DNA from: Gymnopus androsaceus JB14
Taxonomy: Eukaryota > Basidiomycota > Agaricomycetes > Agaricales > Omphalotaceae
NCBI GenBank assembly: GCA_009733575.1
Contig: ML769587.1
Span: 1 to 64,000, forward strand
Direction: 5' to 3'
DNA length: 64,000 nucleotides
A program made the translations under genes and the position numbers. The notes beneath the pieces were generated by a model that was not told the DNA's origin, ran no database searches, and was given only the letters and a program-made list of their open reading frames with translations. Numbering within the stretch: position 1 is the stretch's first letter; every line of letters starts with the position of its first letter. Below, in pieces: positions 11,590 through 21,700 of this stretch.

Positions 11590-11970
11590 CGCTAGAGTTT
11601 TTTCGGAAGTCGCGGAATCCCTAAACGCGTGGATTCGTTACATTTGTGACTTCACACTCTTTCTCCCATACCACCACCATCTCCTCGTTCCTGCGACGTG
11701 AAATTATCTAAACGCAGCGACAGAGCTGGCATCTACGTGTTGAACAATTTTTTCGGTCATCAGATGGCTTGATCGCTTTATCGGCTGTCTCAAGATGCTC
11801 ACTTTAAGCTTTAGACCGAAATTCGACAATTCTGGAGGAAAAAAGTCGTAACTTTACTTCTAATGATGATTTGACTGACTTTAATGCTCTTTAGTACACT
11901 ATGTATATTGCGAATCTTTCGACTGCTCCAGTTTTTCTCATGCTCTGATAGTCTGAGTGCTTTTATTTCC
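11575..11970. repeat. Block E, copy 1
   Basis: This block begins ACAATCAAGTAGCGCTAGAG and recurs at about 21272-21675 and 24294-24700. The two later copies hold an identical open frame of 83 codons starting MTSHSFSHTTTISS (21341-21592, 24369-24620); here it is broken by indels. I do not recognise the peptide. In this copy the block is joined directly to the WD40 array. Confidence 0.55.
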
Positions 11971-12620
11971 TCAATTCATAACTTCGCCTTCCTCCCCTCC
12001 TAGTGATTTCATGTTGATGCACGGGAATGATATGCTGTAGGGAATGAGTAGATGCATGACAAGACTTCCTGCTATGAGTGCGTGACAAGATTCTGCCCTA
12101 ATTATCATTGGACTTACTGAGCTTTCTGAGCCTGTCAAATGCGCGCAAATAGGTTCAATGCTGGACTGTGGAGGGCATGTTGACCGGCTCTCCACTTTCT
12201 CTTCCAATCCTTTTTGCCTGTCTTGTCCTCCAGATTTGATGTCGATGGGGTGGGTTGGACAAGCTAGTATTAGTAGTCTAGTGTTATCACCTGAGTATGT
12301 AGTAGTGTGATGCTCGTTTGCCCATGTTGAGCTCAGTTTGCACTCGGAGCGAGCCTGATTTGACGCAATGATATTACAACCTGTTGACCCGGTTACCTTA
12401 CCCAGCTGTGTCATCTTCAGCTCGACTGAGGCCTCGAAACAAAGGCTCGAAACGAGTTCATTTGGTTATTGCACCAAATCAACTTAAAATTTTCACGCTC
12501 GGAAAAACGAGCAATAGCGGACATTTTGAGCGAATCGCGGAGCGTAATTCAAACAGTACCATTCTAACTTGTTTTAGCTCGATTGGGCTCCATTTCCGCG
12601 GTCGATTTCACTGGGCCTCA
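11971..12620. repeat. Block F, copy 1 (GCTCG-rich)
   Basis: The block recurs at 24701-25332. It contains many GCTCG/CGAGC and GAGCTC motifs in both orientations. Such clustered subterminal motifs are typical of transposon ends, but no transposase is present, so this is only a possibility. It ends at GGGCCTCA, where block M sequence resumes. This copy carries several indels relative to the second. Confidence 0.5.
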
Positions 12621-13655
12621 CATCGACGAAGCAACAGACGTACTCGATACGACTCAAAATTCCGACGCTCCAACATTCCTCAAGGTATCTTTATTTTGTC
12701 TTTCACTTTGAAGTATATAATAGTTTTGACATTGCGCTTTAGGTAAAATGGTAAGTAAGGCCGGTCCCTGGATTTCCTCGACTCAATTCATCATTTTCCA
12801 GTGTTCAAGAATCATCTGCCCTAGATGAACAACTCCATAACATCACCGGAACACTCTGCAGTGTTGAACGTCTTGTAGCATAAGAAGATGGGAATTGACC
12901 TCAAGGTACGGTTTCTACCGAGCAACGTTGGATTAAGGCTAAGAAGGAAGTGATACTTTCCGCAGGGCCAGTTGGGTCTCCACATATTCTGATTATTCAA
13001 ACGCGAATCCACTGAATCTACCAACCATTTCTATCGTTCATTGGCTAGTTGCGAGTGGGAGAAGAGTCGCTTAACGGAAATTCATTAACGATCAATTCAA
13101 GGCCTCGGATTGCGAGAACGATAACGGGATGGAATTCGAGACAGTAAGCACCGGCAGTTACTCATCCTTCGTCCATCTCTCCCGCCTCCGTCTCTCTCCT
13201 CCCTTTCGCTTCTCCTTCATCTCGTTGGGTCCAGGCGAAGCTATAGGTACGCTGATCATCTTACTTCCCCTTGTTTGTCGACTGCGATGCGGTACAAAGG
13301 CAATGAGGCAATACGGTGGTGCGATATCGACGTTGTAAAAGCGAATGTCGACTCCCAAGCCGTATCATCTATTGCGTCCAAACGTGTCCTGGTGAAAGCT
13401 GAAGTATTGAGAGTCGGGGTAGATCTGGTGGAGGAGAGGAGAGAAGGAGGGAGAGGAATTGGATCGAGCTTTCGGATTATTAGGAGTCAGAAGAGCTGCC
13501 TGGAATGTATTTGATCCGCGAACATATGCACCACTCCGACAGACGGAGACGATGGGCTCAACTATCGACTCCTTCAATGTTCGGAGTTGTCGGAGGCTAC
13601 TCAGACCGGGTTGAGGTGGCGGAGGCGACGTAGCTGGACAGATTAGTATAGATGC
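12621..13655. repeat. Block M, copy 3 (5'-truncated)
   Basis: Only the part from the LNIDEATDV-type stretch onward is present. A GMC scrap lies at about 12887-13015 with one T missing (frame broken). Many single-base differences from copies 1 and 4 suggest poor consensus quality here. Confidence 0.6.
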
Positions 13656-14369
13656 ACGAATGAGTAGTGTTCGCTGTTTCATTACCTTTCTCTAGCTCCA
13701 ACACTAACCATCCTTCTGCTCCCTCCTCTTCCTCCTTAACCCATTATTTTTGCTTCGCGATCCCTCCGCGCTGTTATTTATGGTTCTACCTGGGGTTAAG
13801 GCTCGTGTTGGTAGCCTGGGTGCGGTCGGTACAGAACCCTGGTGCGGGTGCTGGAGCTAGTCTGGCCATGACCTGCGACTATTACTAGTGCTGCACGGGT
13901 GGTCTGGTTAACACAGCCGTCAGAGTTCCTCAGATAATTCGGAGCTGTTGAAGGAGGAGAATGGGATTGGGATTGATTGTGCCGTAGGCATTGCAGTAGG
14001 AGGTCGAGGAAGCTGGGAGGCGGATGTGGTGTTCGTCTCGTCTTTGTGGAATGAATACTAGTTAGAGAGAAAGAGTGAGACAGAAGATCATCTGTTTGTT
14101 ACGGAAAGAAGTCAGAAGTTCGAGTAACGTATGTGTATGTACATGACATGTTTAGAATATTTTGCTTAGGATGTTTATGACTTGATTTTGGAAGTCATAA
14201 GGAGGGCTTAAAGGATTGCTTCGTCCTTCCGGACGGATTTGGTCTGTCGAAAGATCATCTCGGCATCGGCCATGCACGCCGGCGACACGCACGATCTTAT
14301 GTCCTCGTGTTTCCTGCCCTCGGCCTCATTGTTAATTTGTTCCTTGACCTTCATCTTCGTCTCTCCACC
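13656..14369 (+). promoter_or_regulatory. NLR promoter/5' block, copy B
   Basis: It corresponds to 7691-8406 and 26371-27074, with scattered one-base indels. It ends at the ATG of the degraded NLR copy B. Confidence 0.4.
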
Positions 14370-15201
14370 ATGTCCTCGCTAACGCACAACAAGCTTCCGA
14401 CAGAAATGGCAATGACAAAGATCTCAGCACTGATGTGTTGAGCGTTCTCAAACTGGCGAAAGAAGTCCACCACTGGACTAGGGAGTTCGGGATCGGCCTG
14501 CCTTAATGGTGTGCTGGCGGTTTGTGAAAATGGTCCAGGTGAGGTAGACGATGATGTTGGAGACCTTCAAGCTGATGTTATGGTTTGAAGAATATGAAAC
14601 GCAACAAGAAAGATTTGCCTAAACTTAGGAAAAAATCAACAATTTTATAACCGCCCTTCCCCTGAACAACTACAATAACATGTTCCAGCTGAACTTTATA
14701 AGCTTTGCAAAATCTATCTGAGTATGATGATTACATATCTCCAGTAATCAAGCACTCATTCTTTACATAATTTAGTGCATTGCAGAAATTGCTAAGGACT
14801 GTAACCTCTTGCCAGCAAGGGTAGATCAGGCCAGTTTATCCAGGCTAATGAACCAAGTCAAGATGAAGATATCAGACAGTCTGTCAGAGATGCATTGCAA
14901 GAGTTTTCTGTATGTTAACATTTCATTTTGAAGATGAAATTAAATGTTCATTTTATTTCCCAAGTTCATGGGTGGTATATTCTATTGAGATACTCATTGA
15001 AATATCCAACAAACAGCCAAAACTATCCAAGAAGCAAACTAGAATATTCAACAAGAGGCAGAGATACTCAAAAAATAGGTCAAAGACATTTCAACAGACA
15101 GGCATGTATTTCCATTTAATATCACTCAACTCTTTGCATACTGACAAGAAGCAACTGCCTTTAATTTAGTAAAATTGCATTTTCTCATTGAGAGGCTTCA
15201 A
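14370..15201 (+). pseudogene. NLR copy B, 5' fragment only
   Basis: This piece matches the first exons and introns of the NLR genes up to the start of the exon before NACHT (CTCATTGAGAGGCT, about 15184-15197), where it joins the left 507-bp repeat. The first codons already lose a base (TCGCTAACG against TCGACTAACG) and at least ten more indels follow. The heptad linker region (about 14990-15100) is recognisable and long, as in copy C. There is no NACHT or WD40 part. Non-functional, or a low-quality contig end. Confidence 0.75.
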
Positions 15202-15708
15202 TTTAGATAAATAGAATAATCAGAAATGGCTAGCTGACGACTAGCTGACCTTCGAGACTCGCATAATGATAGTGAGATTCAGAGCCAGAATTCAGATCGT
15301 AGTGGCAGCATAAACGTCACCGGTCCGACAGAGCCGGCTGGTTCCAGATTGGCCATTTGATCATCTCCCGAATCTCGACTCTTTTAACCTGTTTTACGCG
15401 GCACATCATGGACTGGCGATCGCATTGGCAAGAAAGCAATTTGGACGCAAATGGCTGCAGCTAAATTAAAGATAGATAGATAAATACTGCCCTAGTTTTT
15501 GCGATGGCTGTAAGCTCATATCCATTTTCGTGTTTGACTCTTCCTACGGATTGGAATTTAATCGTTTTCTTTCCAACGCAAAGCCCTCAACCCCAGTGAA
15601 CTTCGACTGGTCGGAAACGGGCACGGTCTGGCAGGATTGAGCGGAAAGGAGCTGAAATGAGCGTACAAACAGGTAGTTAAACCAAATTGACGGAAAATTC
15701 TAACAATC
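15202..15708 (+). repeat. Left 507-bp direct repeat flanking the KDZ element
   Basis: By eye it is identical, base for base, to 20772-21278. It starts with a VMA6/M-type sequence (TTTAGATAAATAGAATAATC), follows block M to CCCTCAAC, then switches to a different segment ending TAACAATC. The ends are not TG...CA, so it is not a typical LTR pair. Confidence 0.85.
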
Positions 15709-15953
15709 CAGGTTGCCCGGGATCCCGGGAGTCCAACTCCGAGTCCAAGTCCAAAATCCAAGTCCGAGTCCAAAATGCTATACAGTTCTAAATATCATAT
15801 AATATATCTAGTATGAGTACCTACGAGCGCCCTAGAGTTATATATGGCTCTAGCGAGTCCAAAATAAAGTCAAAAGTATGAAGCACGTGGCGAAGTCCAG
15901 GCTTAGCGCCCACACCAGTTGGGCGCTTCGACGCAACGTATCTGCACACAACG

Positions 15954-18147
15954 ATGTCAGTACTGCTCGATACGCTACGAAATGCATCCAGCAAGGCCTG
16001 CTCGTATGCATTATCTCAACTAATTGCACTTACTCTCTTCACTGTCCGACTCAAGAACAACATATTACTGTTGTATCCCTCAGACCACAATCCCCTCGAT
16101 ACACCGCCAATACTTCCGAATGAAGCCAAGGTATTTCTTGGACGTGCATGCAGGATGAATAACGACGATGTAGAGGCCTGCTGGGATGTAGTAAAGGACT
16201 TGGCCTGGCAAGGAAATGAGATACTGGATTGCATTGCGACAGACCAAGCAATGAACTCTACCTTTGCCAAACATGGCGGCGAGCTCTATCGTATGTGTTC
16301 TCATCTTCTTTTACATCTTCAAATGACTTATCGGATAATTTAGCATCAATTCGTTCTCTATTTCCTCCAACATTCTTCTGCATAAACTCTGGATGTAAAT
16401 ATGTACTCAACAACACGTTCCGAAAGCTTCAAACTGCTGTTGAACATGAAGCCATCCTCTACACTTCTTCTTTTGGTCCTATACCTGTTCGAACACATCA
16501 ATTCACCTGCAATGGTATAATTCTCTAGCTTGCTGTATAAAACTTTGCTAAACAACCCCCGATAGGCTGTGGGATTGTCTACCATCCAGATTACTTTGTC
16601 CAAACAATTCCAGGTACGAATGACCGACGGAGAGTCTACTATAACGAAGATGTGGTTCCGCAAGTACTGCAGGTGTCTACTCATCATTTCGTTGAGACAT
16701 CATTGGTGCGCATGTGGAGGAGTAACATGCTACATGCATGGTAGAGTTCTTGTCCTCTTGCATTGTCTCTCTCTTTTTCAATATATTCTCTAGGGTTTCT
16801 GCCTCAAACGCGGTCAAAGTATATGACAGCTGTTGGCCCGAGCCTTGGGCTCCTCCCGACTGGACTGTCAGTGCTAATCTGCGATACGAGTATGTTTACG
16901 ATGGCTTCAAGTTACTCTCGCTTCTTGAATGGCATAAAAGTCACTTGTCTATTCTCATGGTCCCGCAAACTATCGACCAAGCTCATCGGTTTGAAGAAGC
17001 AATGGTGACCATGAATTTGGAGATTGCGACGAATGGGCAGGTTGAGGTTGATCACCGATGTAACAAGTGTGTACGCATCATCGAGACAGATGACAAGGGT
17101 AAGTGCATGTAATCTGTACTAATCTCTGTACTGATGTGTTCTCCAGTTCTCGAAGTTTTCGCAGTAGTCTGTGATGGTGTAACTGTCGGACGACCATGTT
17201 GTGGTGTCCTTCACTGCAAGAATAACCTCCATTCCAATCGCGATAAGTTCTGTCAGGAACACAATGCTCAGAATTTTATTTGCTGTATCAAGGGCTGCAA
17301 GGATCTCATCCACTCACAGGGCTCAAAGACATGTGCTGATCCCAAACATCAGGCTGCTGAAAGGAAATACAACGAGACTGGCACAGCTGCATTCCAGCTC
17401 AAGGAACGATTAGCTCATGCACGTCGCGCTGACGAAGCTGCGAATGCTATGTGGGATGAAGGTGCTGATGATGATTTGGATACGAATGCAGTTGATGTTG
17501 TTTCGGAAGACAGCAGCACTCAAATCAAAAATACCAAACACTTCCGTGCTCAGTTTGGACGCCGCCGGACACACAACAAACAGCTAATCATTGCTCCATG
17601 TGGTATGATACTTGCACGCCAAACGTTCTTTCACTCCGAAGCTATTTCTGCAGTTGCGGTATGTTATAGGTTTCTGATTACTTCTTGCTGTACTAACATG
17701 CACTTTCCCGTCAGAAATTCTTTATTGACACTTTCAAAGGACGCCGAAAGCCAAACCATTTCATCTTTGATAGCAACTGTATTCTGTCGAAGCATGTTCG
17801 CAAGCACAATGACGAGAGTATCCGAACCTTCTGATGACATTGGTCTTGCTGTTGATGTGTTCCATCACAAGAGTAAACATTCGGTGAAGGACCTTTGGTG
17901 TGGTTCACAATGTAATCCTGCAAAGTTTCCCGAGCTCATGTACCCAACCGAGACTGGCGACAAATGGTTTTTCAACACGTCCATTGCAGAACAGACCAAC
18001 GTATGGTTTGGACACTATCAGCCAGTTACACGGGAGATGGGTGCGGTTTTCTACGAGTTTTTCCTGAACGTTATGATACTCTTGTATAACGAGGTTAAGA
18101 AGAAGCAGCTCGAGGGAGAAGGGTTTAGTCCAAGATATTTCAGATAA
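15954..18147 (+). CDS. KDZ transposase with CxC cysteine clusters (one frameshift)
   Basis: Six exons can be assembled: 15954-16290, 16344-16514, 16566-16740, 16794-17098, 17147-17658 and 17715-18147, with consensus GT/AG sites; intron 5 has a TACTAAC branch site. The middle holds cysteine motifs, CGIVYHPDY, RCNKC and CCGVLHCKNNLHSNRDKFC, which resemble the CxC5/CxC6 clusters of KDZ transposases. The RNase-H-like core is FIFDSNC ... VDVFHHKSKH ... TSIAEQTNVWFG, giving likely D, D and E residues. Near 17830 the frame shifts by one base (RTF to SDDIGLAV), so this copy is inactive as written or has a sequence error. At about 640 residues it is shorter than many KDZ proteins. Confidence 0.8.
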
Positions 18148-18264
18148 ATTCATGGTATTGCTATTGTATCGTAGAAAGAACAGATTGCATCATATTGCTG
18201 TATCGTATTGTAGAAAGAATGGATTGTATCAAATCATGTAAGAAGGAACTGTATCGTATCGTAT

Positions 18265-20344
18265 TCATGCAAGCTCATCCAGCTCATCTTCATCCGCGTC
18301 ATCTTCCCAATCACTCTCGCTTGAACTATAAACTACCTTCCGAGGCTTCTTCACTACCTTCGTTACTGGTTTTTGTCTTGCTGTCTTTATCACCACCTTC
18401 GGTTGTCGTCCTTTAAGGGCCGGGTAGACTGCCTTCCATGCTCCCTCTGGAGTTCTACAAGCCTTCAATGCTCGCTTCTTCACCTCCTCAGGTCCCCGAT
18501 CCCAATCGTTCCTCAGGCTAAAGAAGTTCGCTCGAGGCCAGTTTTTCACTTCTGGAGGTGGGAATCCAGGGAAAGCTTTGCGGAAAAGGGCCTCAAGCTG
18601 ACCGGCACCCTGATACTGAGATTTCTGTGATAGCGCGAATACCCATGCAATATCGATGGCAAAATAAGAACCAGGCCATCGTTCTGGACGATCAGGAATC
18701 ACTACTTCCACAGCTTCCATATCTCCATCATCCTCAGAGTCGGAGATCATAGTCGGTGAATGAGCAGGTTTGAGTTGAGCTGGTACAGGACTTTTGGGCT
18801 CAACCTTGACCTTCACAGTTGGAGATGGAGACGATGAGGAGAGGGAGATAATAGACGTGTCTGGTGTATGAAGCTGGGACAGTGGTTTGGGTGACAACGA
18901 CAGTGACATTTGTGAGTTTGAGTGCGGCTGCGGTTTGGATGGTGGTGCTTCGGGTGACGATGTGATTATGACAGGTGACTTCGAGCGATGCTTCTTCCCT
19001 TTTCGGTGAGCCGAAAGTGGTGATGTCGAGTTAGCAGCTCGTGTTCGTTTGGATGACAAGGGAGATAATACAGCGGCAGGTTCAGGTCTAACCCTGATGA
19101 TAACCTTTGACGCGACAGTCGATTTTTTCAAAGCGGCAAGATCGCGTTTGAATGGCTCACGTCGACTATTGAGAGGGCCAGGAGCATCGACGGGATCAGA
19201 ATCTGGACCTGATAGTATAAGCTCTTGGACTCAAGCAGGCTCAGGCAGACCCTTCTTCTTCAGAAAGACAACTGGAACACCGTCGATAAAAGGTAGTCGT
19301 CCTGCGCGCACATGGTATGGAACTTGAATCCCTAACCACATATGCCCCTTCTTAAGAAAACACTCCAGATCATAAAACTGCAAGCCAAGACGGTCGATAA
19401 GAGCCTCATCAACAGTGACGGTACCATTAAGGTAGGCACCCTGATGCTCGATTACAACCTCACTGGCTGTATCAGCCCAACCATGAGCACGGATGTATGA
19501 TGCAGCAGCCTTGGCAGCTTCTTGAGAACGCTGGAGATTGCGAGTATACTCCATGTGCTGGACAGCAGGAGTATTCTCTTTGCTTGATTGAGTAACATCG
19601 GAAAAAAAGATGGGAGAGCGTTCGCGTGGCTGCAAGGAGTTTGAGTGATTCGATGGAGTGAAGGGCAGCTGAGAAGCCAGCGGAGAGGTGGGAGGTACTG
19701 TGGATGAGAGAAGACCTCGGTCTTGGGTAAGCGGTGGAGAAAGTATCGCGTCGAAATGAGCAGTGCGTTGCTGCGCTACGTGCACTTGAAACGAGATAGT
19801 GGGAGGTTGCGGAAGGATATGCAGAGATGAAGAGGTGCTAGCCAATGCACTAGCGCGGTGGTCTCGGACAGACTGGCATCCTCCTAGAGCCTCACAGCAC
19901 TTTTTACAAGCTCTGTTTGCGCACTGAGAGTTAGCAGCGCGTTTCTCACAGGTACCGCACTTCTGATGAGTGCTTCCTTGGCGTTGGCTAGAAGGAGGAG
20001 GCTGAGACCATGTCTGGGTTGGGGGCGGTGGTGGTGGAGAGAAGGTATTGGAAGTGACCGAAGGACTACGAGAGCTACGGTATGCAGCTTCACCATCACG
20101 CATGTCTTGCCAGCGAAAGAAGGTGCACTTGCGCTGATCTTCAGGCAGGTCAAGACCAGAAGGATTTGGATTTATTGTATCGCACTATAGCATGTTTAGC
20201 TCCCTGAATACAAGTGATAAAATCACATACCGCTGCAAAAATCCTACCACCGTTATGGTTACGATTATCTCAACAAACTTGCCACAGGACAAGCTTGTTC
20301 TCACAGCGAGTGCAAAAAATGCCTTCAGCTTGATCATAGTTCAT
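18265..20344 (-). CDS. KDZ cargo protein with GRF-type zinc finger (in-frame TGA)
   Basis: Exon 1 (20344-20231) starts MNYDQAEGIFCTRC and continues through an intron (20230-20185) into CDTINPNPSG. The combined motif, CxxC ... NGGRIF ... C ... CTFFRWQD, fits a GRF zinc finger, a nucleic-acid-binding fold. An in-frame TGA interrupts it (after VC, near 20250). A second Cys cluster, CGTCEKRAANSQCANRACKKCC, lies near residue 90. Another TGA at 19233-19231 could be removed by a 42-nt GT-AG intron. The rest is Ser/Pro-rich and ends in an acidic tail (EDDADEDELDELA). The function is unknown; similar cargo may assist transposition, which is inference. Confidence 0.6.
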
Positions 20345-20771
20345 TATCTAAATAGTAAAAATTAGTTCAAGAAGCAAATGCGAATAAGAAATTTCCATAC
20401 CGTTATGTGTACGCGTATTCGAGGAGAATGTTAAATTAAAGATATTTACACGCTGAAAAGCGCGTTTGAAAGGAGAATTATGAGAGAGATTATCGGGGCA
20501 GTGCCGAAAGCCTTCTGGCTATTAGAGAAAGTGAAAAACGACGTATAATTACAAGGTGCTTGAAGTACAGAAAGAAGCGTAGTACAGACCACGTGGCTCA
20601 TTTCCCGGCGTCTCTCTATACTTCCCAGTGTCCCAAAACCCTCTACTGAACCCTGGACTGCATTCTAGACTATATTCTGGACCTTGGACTGGATTTAGGT
20701 ACTTGGACTCAGGTTTTGGACTTGGACTTAGACTTGGACTTGGACTTGGACTTGGACTCTTGAGTTCCCGT
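20345..20771. other. Right terminal region of the KDZ element
   Basis: This is non-coding sequence between the cargo gene start and the element end. It holds the (TTGGAC)n-type repeats. A possible extra 5' exon of the cargo gene could lie near 20400-20460, since a GTATGG donor and TTTAG acceptor flank 20351-20400. Confidence 0.4.
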
Positions 20772-21278
20772 TTTAGATAAATAGAATAATCAGAAATGGC
20801 TAGCTGACGACTAGCTGACCTTCGAGACTCGCATAATGATAGTGAGATTCAGAGCCAGAATTCAGATCGTAGTGGCAGCATAAACGTCACCGGTCCGACA
20901 GAGCCGGCTGGTTCCAGATTGGCCATTTGATCATCTCCCGAATCTCGACTCTTTTAACCTGTTTTACGCGGCACATCATGGACTGGCGATCGCATTGGCA
21001 AGAAAGCAATTTGGACGCAAATGGCTGCAGCTAAATTAAAGATAGATAGATAAATACTGCCCTAGTTTTTGCGATGGCTGTAAGCTCATATCCATTTTCG
21101 TGTTTGACTCTTCCTACGGATTGGAATTTAATCGTTTTCTTTCCAACGCAAAGCCCTCAACCCCAGTGAACTTCGACTGGTCGGAAACGGGCACGGTCTG
21201 GCAGGATTGAGCGGAAAGGAGCTGAAATGAGCGTACAAACAGGTAGTTAAACCAAATTGACGGAAAATTCTAACAATC
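20772..21278 (+). repeat. Right 507-bp direct repeat flanking the KDZ element
   Basis: It is identical to 15202-15708. To the right it continues into block E (AATCAAGTAGCGC), whereas the left copy continues into the transposon. Its last ~95 bp also recur at 24211-24300, attached to a different neighbour. Confidence 0.85.
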
Positions 21279-21675
21279 AAGTAGCGCTAGAGTTTTTCGG
21301 AAGTCGCCGGAATCCCTAAACGCGTGATTCCGTTACATTTGTGACTTCACACTCTTTCTCCCATACCACCACCATCTCCTCGTTCTGCGACGTGAAATTA
21401 TCCTCAAACGGCAGCGACAGAGCTGGCATCTACGTGTTGACAATTTTTTCGGTCATCAGATGGCTTGATCGCTTTATCGGCTGTCCTCAAGATGCTCACT
21501 TTACAGCTTTGACCGAAATTCGACAATTCTGGAGGAAAAAAGTGCGTAACTTTACTTCTAATGATGATTTGACTGACTTTAATGCTCTTTAGTACTCTAT
21601 ATATTGCGAATCTTTCGACTGCTCCAGTTTTTCTCATGCTCTGATAGTCTCGAGTGCATTTTATTTCCTCAATTT
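21279..21675. repeat. Block E, copy 2
   Basis: It contains the 83-codon open frame at 21341-21592, identical to that at 24369-24620 and of unknown nature. The block is cut by the assembly gap. Confidence 0.5.
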
Positions 21676-21700
21676 NNNNNNNNNNNNNNNNNNNNNNNNN
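21676..21700. other. Assembly gap (25 N)
   Basis: Twenty-five Ns separate block E from a WD40 array. The true distance is unknown, and the 5' part of NLR copy D may be missing here. Confidence 0.98.

Larger units (their letters stand above)
15709..20771. mobile_element. KDZ-family DNA transposon with cargo gene
   Basis: The 5.06-kb element lies exactly between the two 507-bp repeats. Its left end has CCCGGGAGTCC and then AGTCCA-type hexamers (about 15720-15777). Its right end has the inverse, runs of TTGGAC/TTGGACT (about 20692-20764), then GTTCCCG. The ends therefore form hexamer-rich inverted repeats rather than a clean long TIR. It carries a CxC/KDZ transposase (plus) and a zinc-finger cargo gene (minus) converging tail to tail. 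No simple target duplication is visible, since both sides abut the long repeats. Confidence 0.75.

Noticed and set aside
18265..20344. TET/JBP dioxygenase in the KDZ element
   Set aside because: KDZ elements can carry TET/JBP genes, but no HxD...H iron-binding pattern is visible; a GRF finger and disordered sequence are seen instead.
15202..21278. LTR retrotransposon with 507-bp LTRs
   Set aside because: The repeats do not start TG or end CA, contain host block M sequence, and the interior encodes a KDZ transposase with no reverse transcriptase, integrase or gag.
21341..21592. Conserved 83-codon gene in block E
   Set aside because: The two identical copies are recent duplicates, so identity says nothing about selection; the third copy is broken and no family is recognised.
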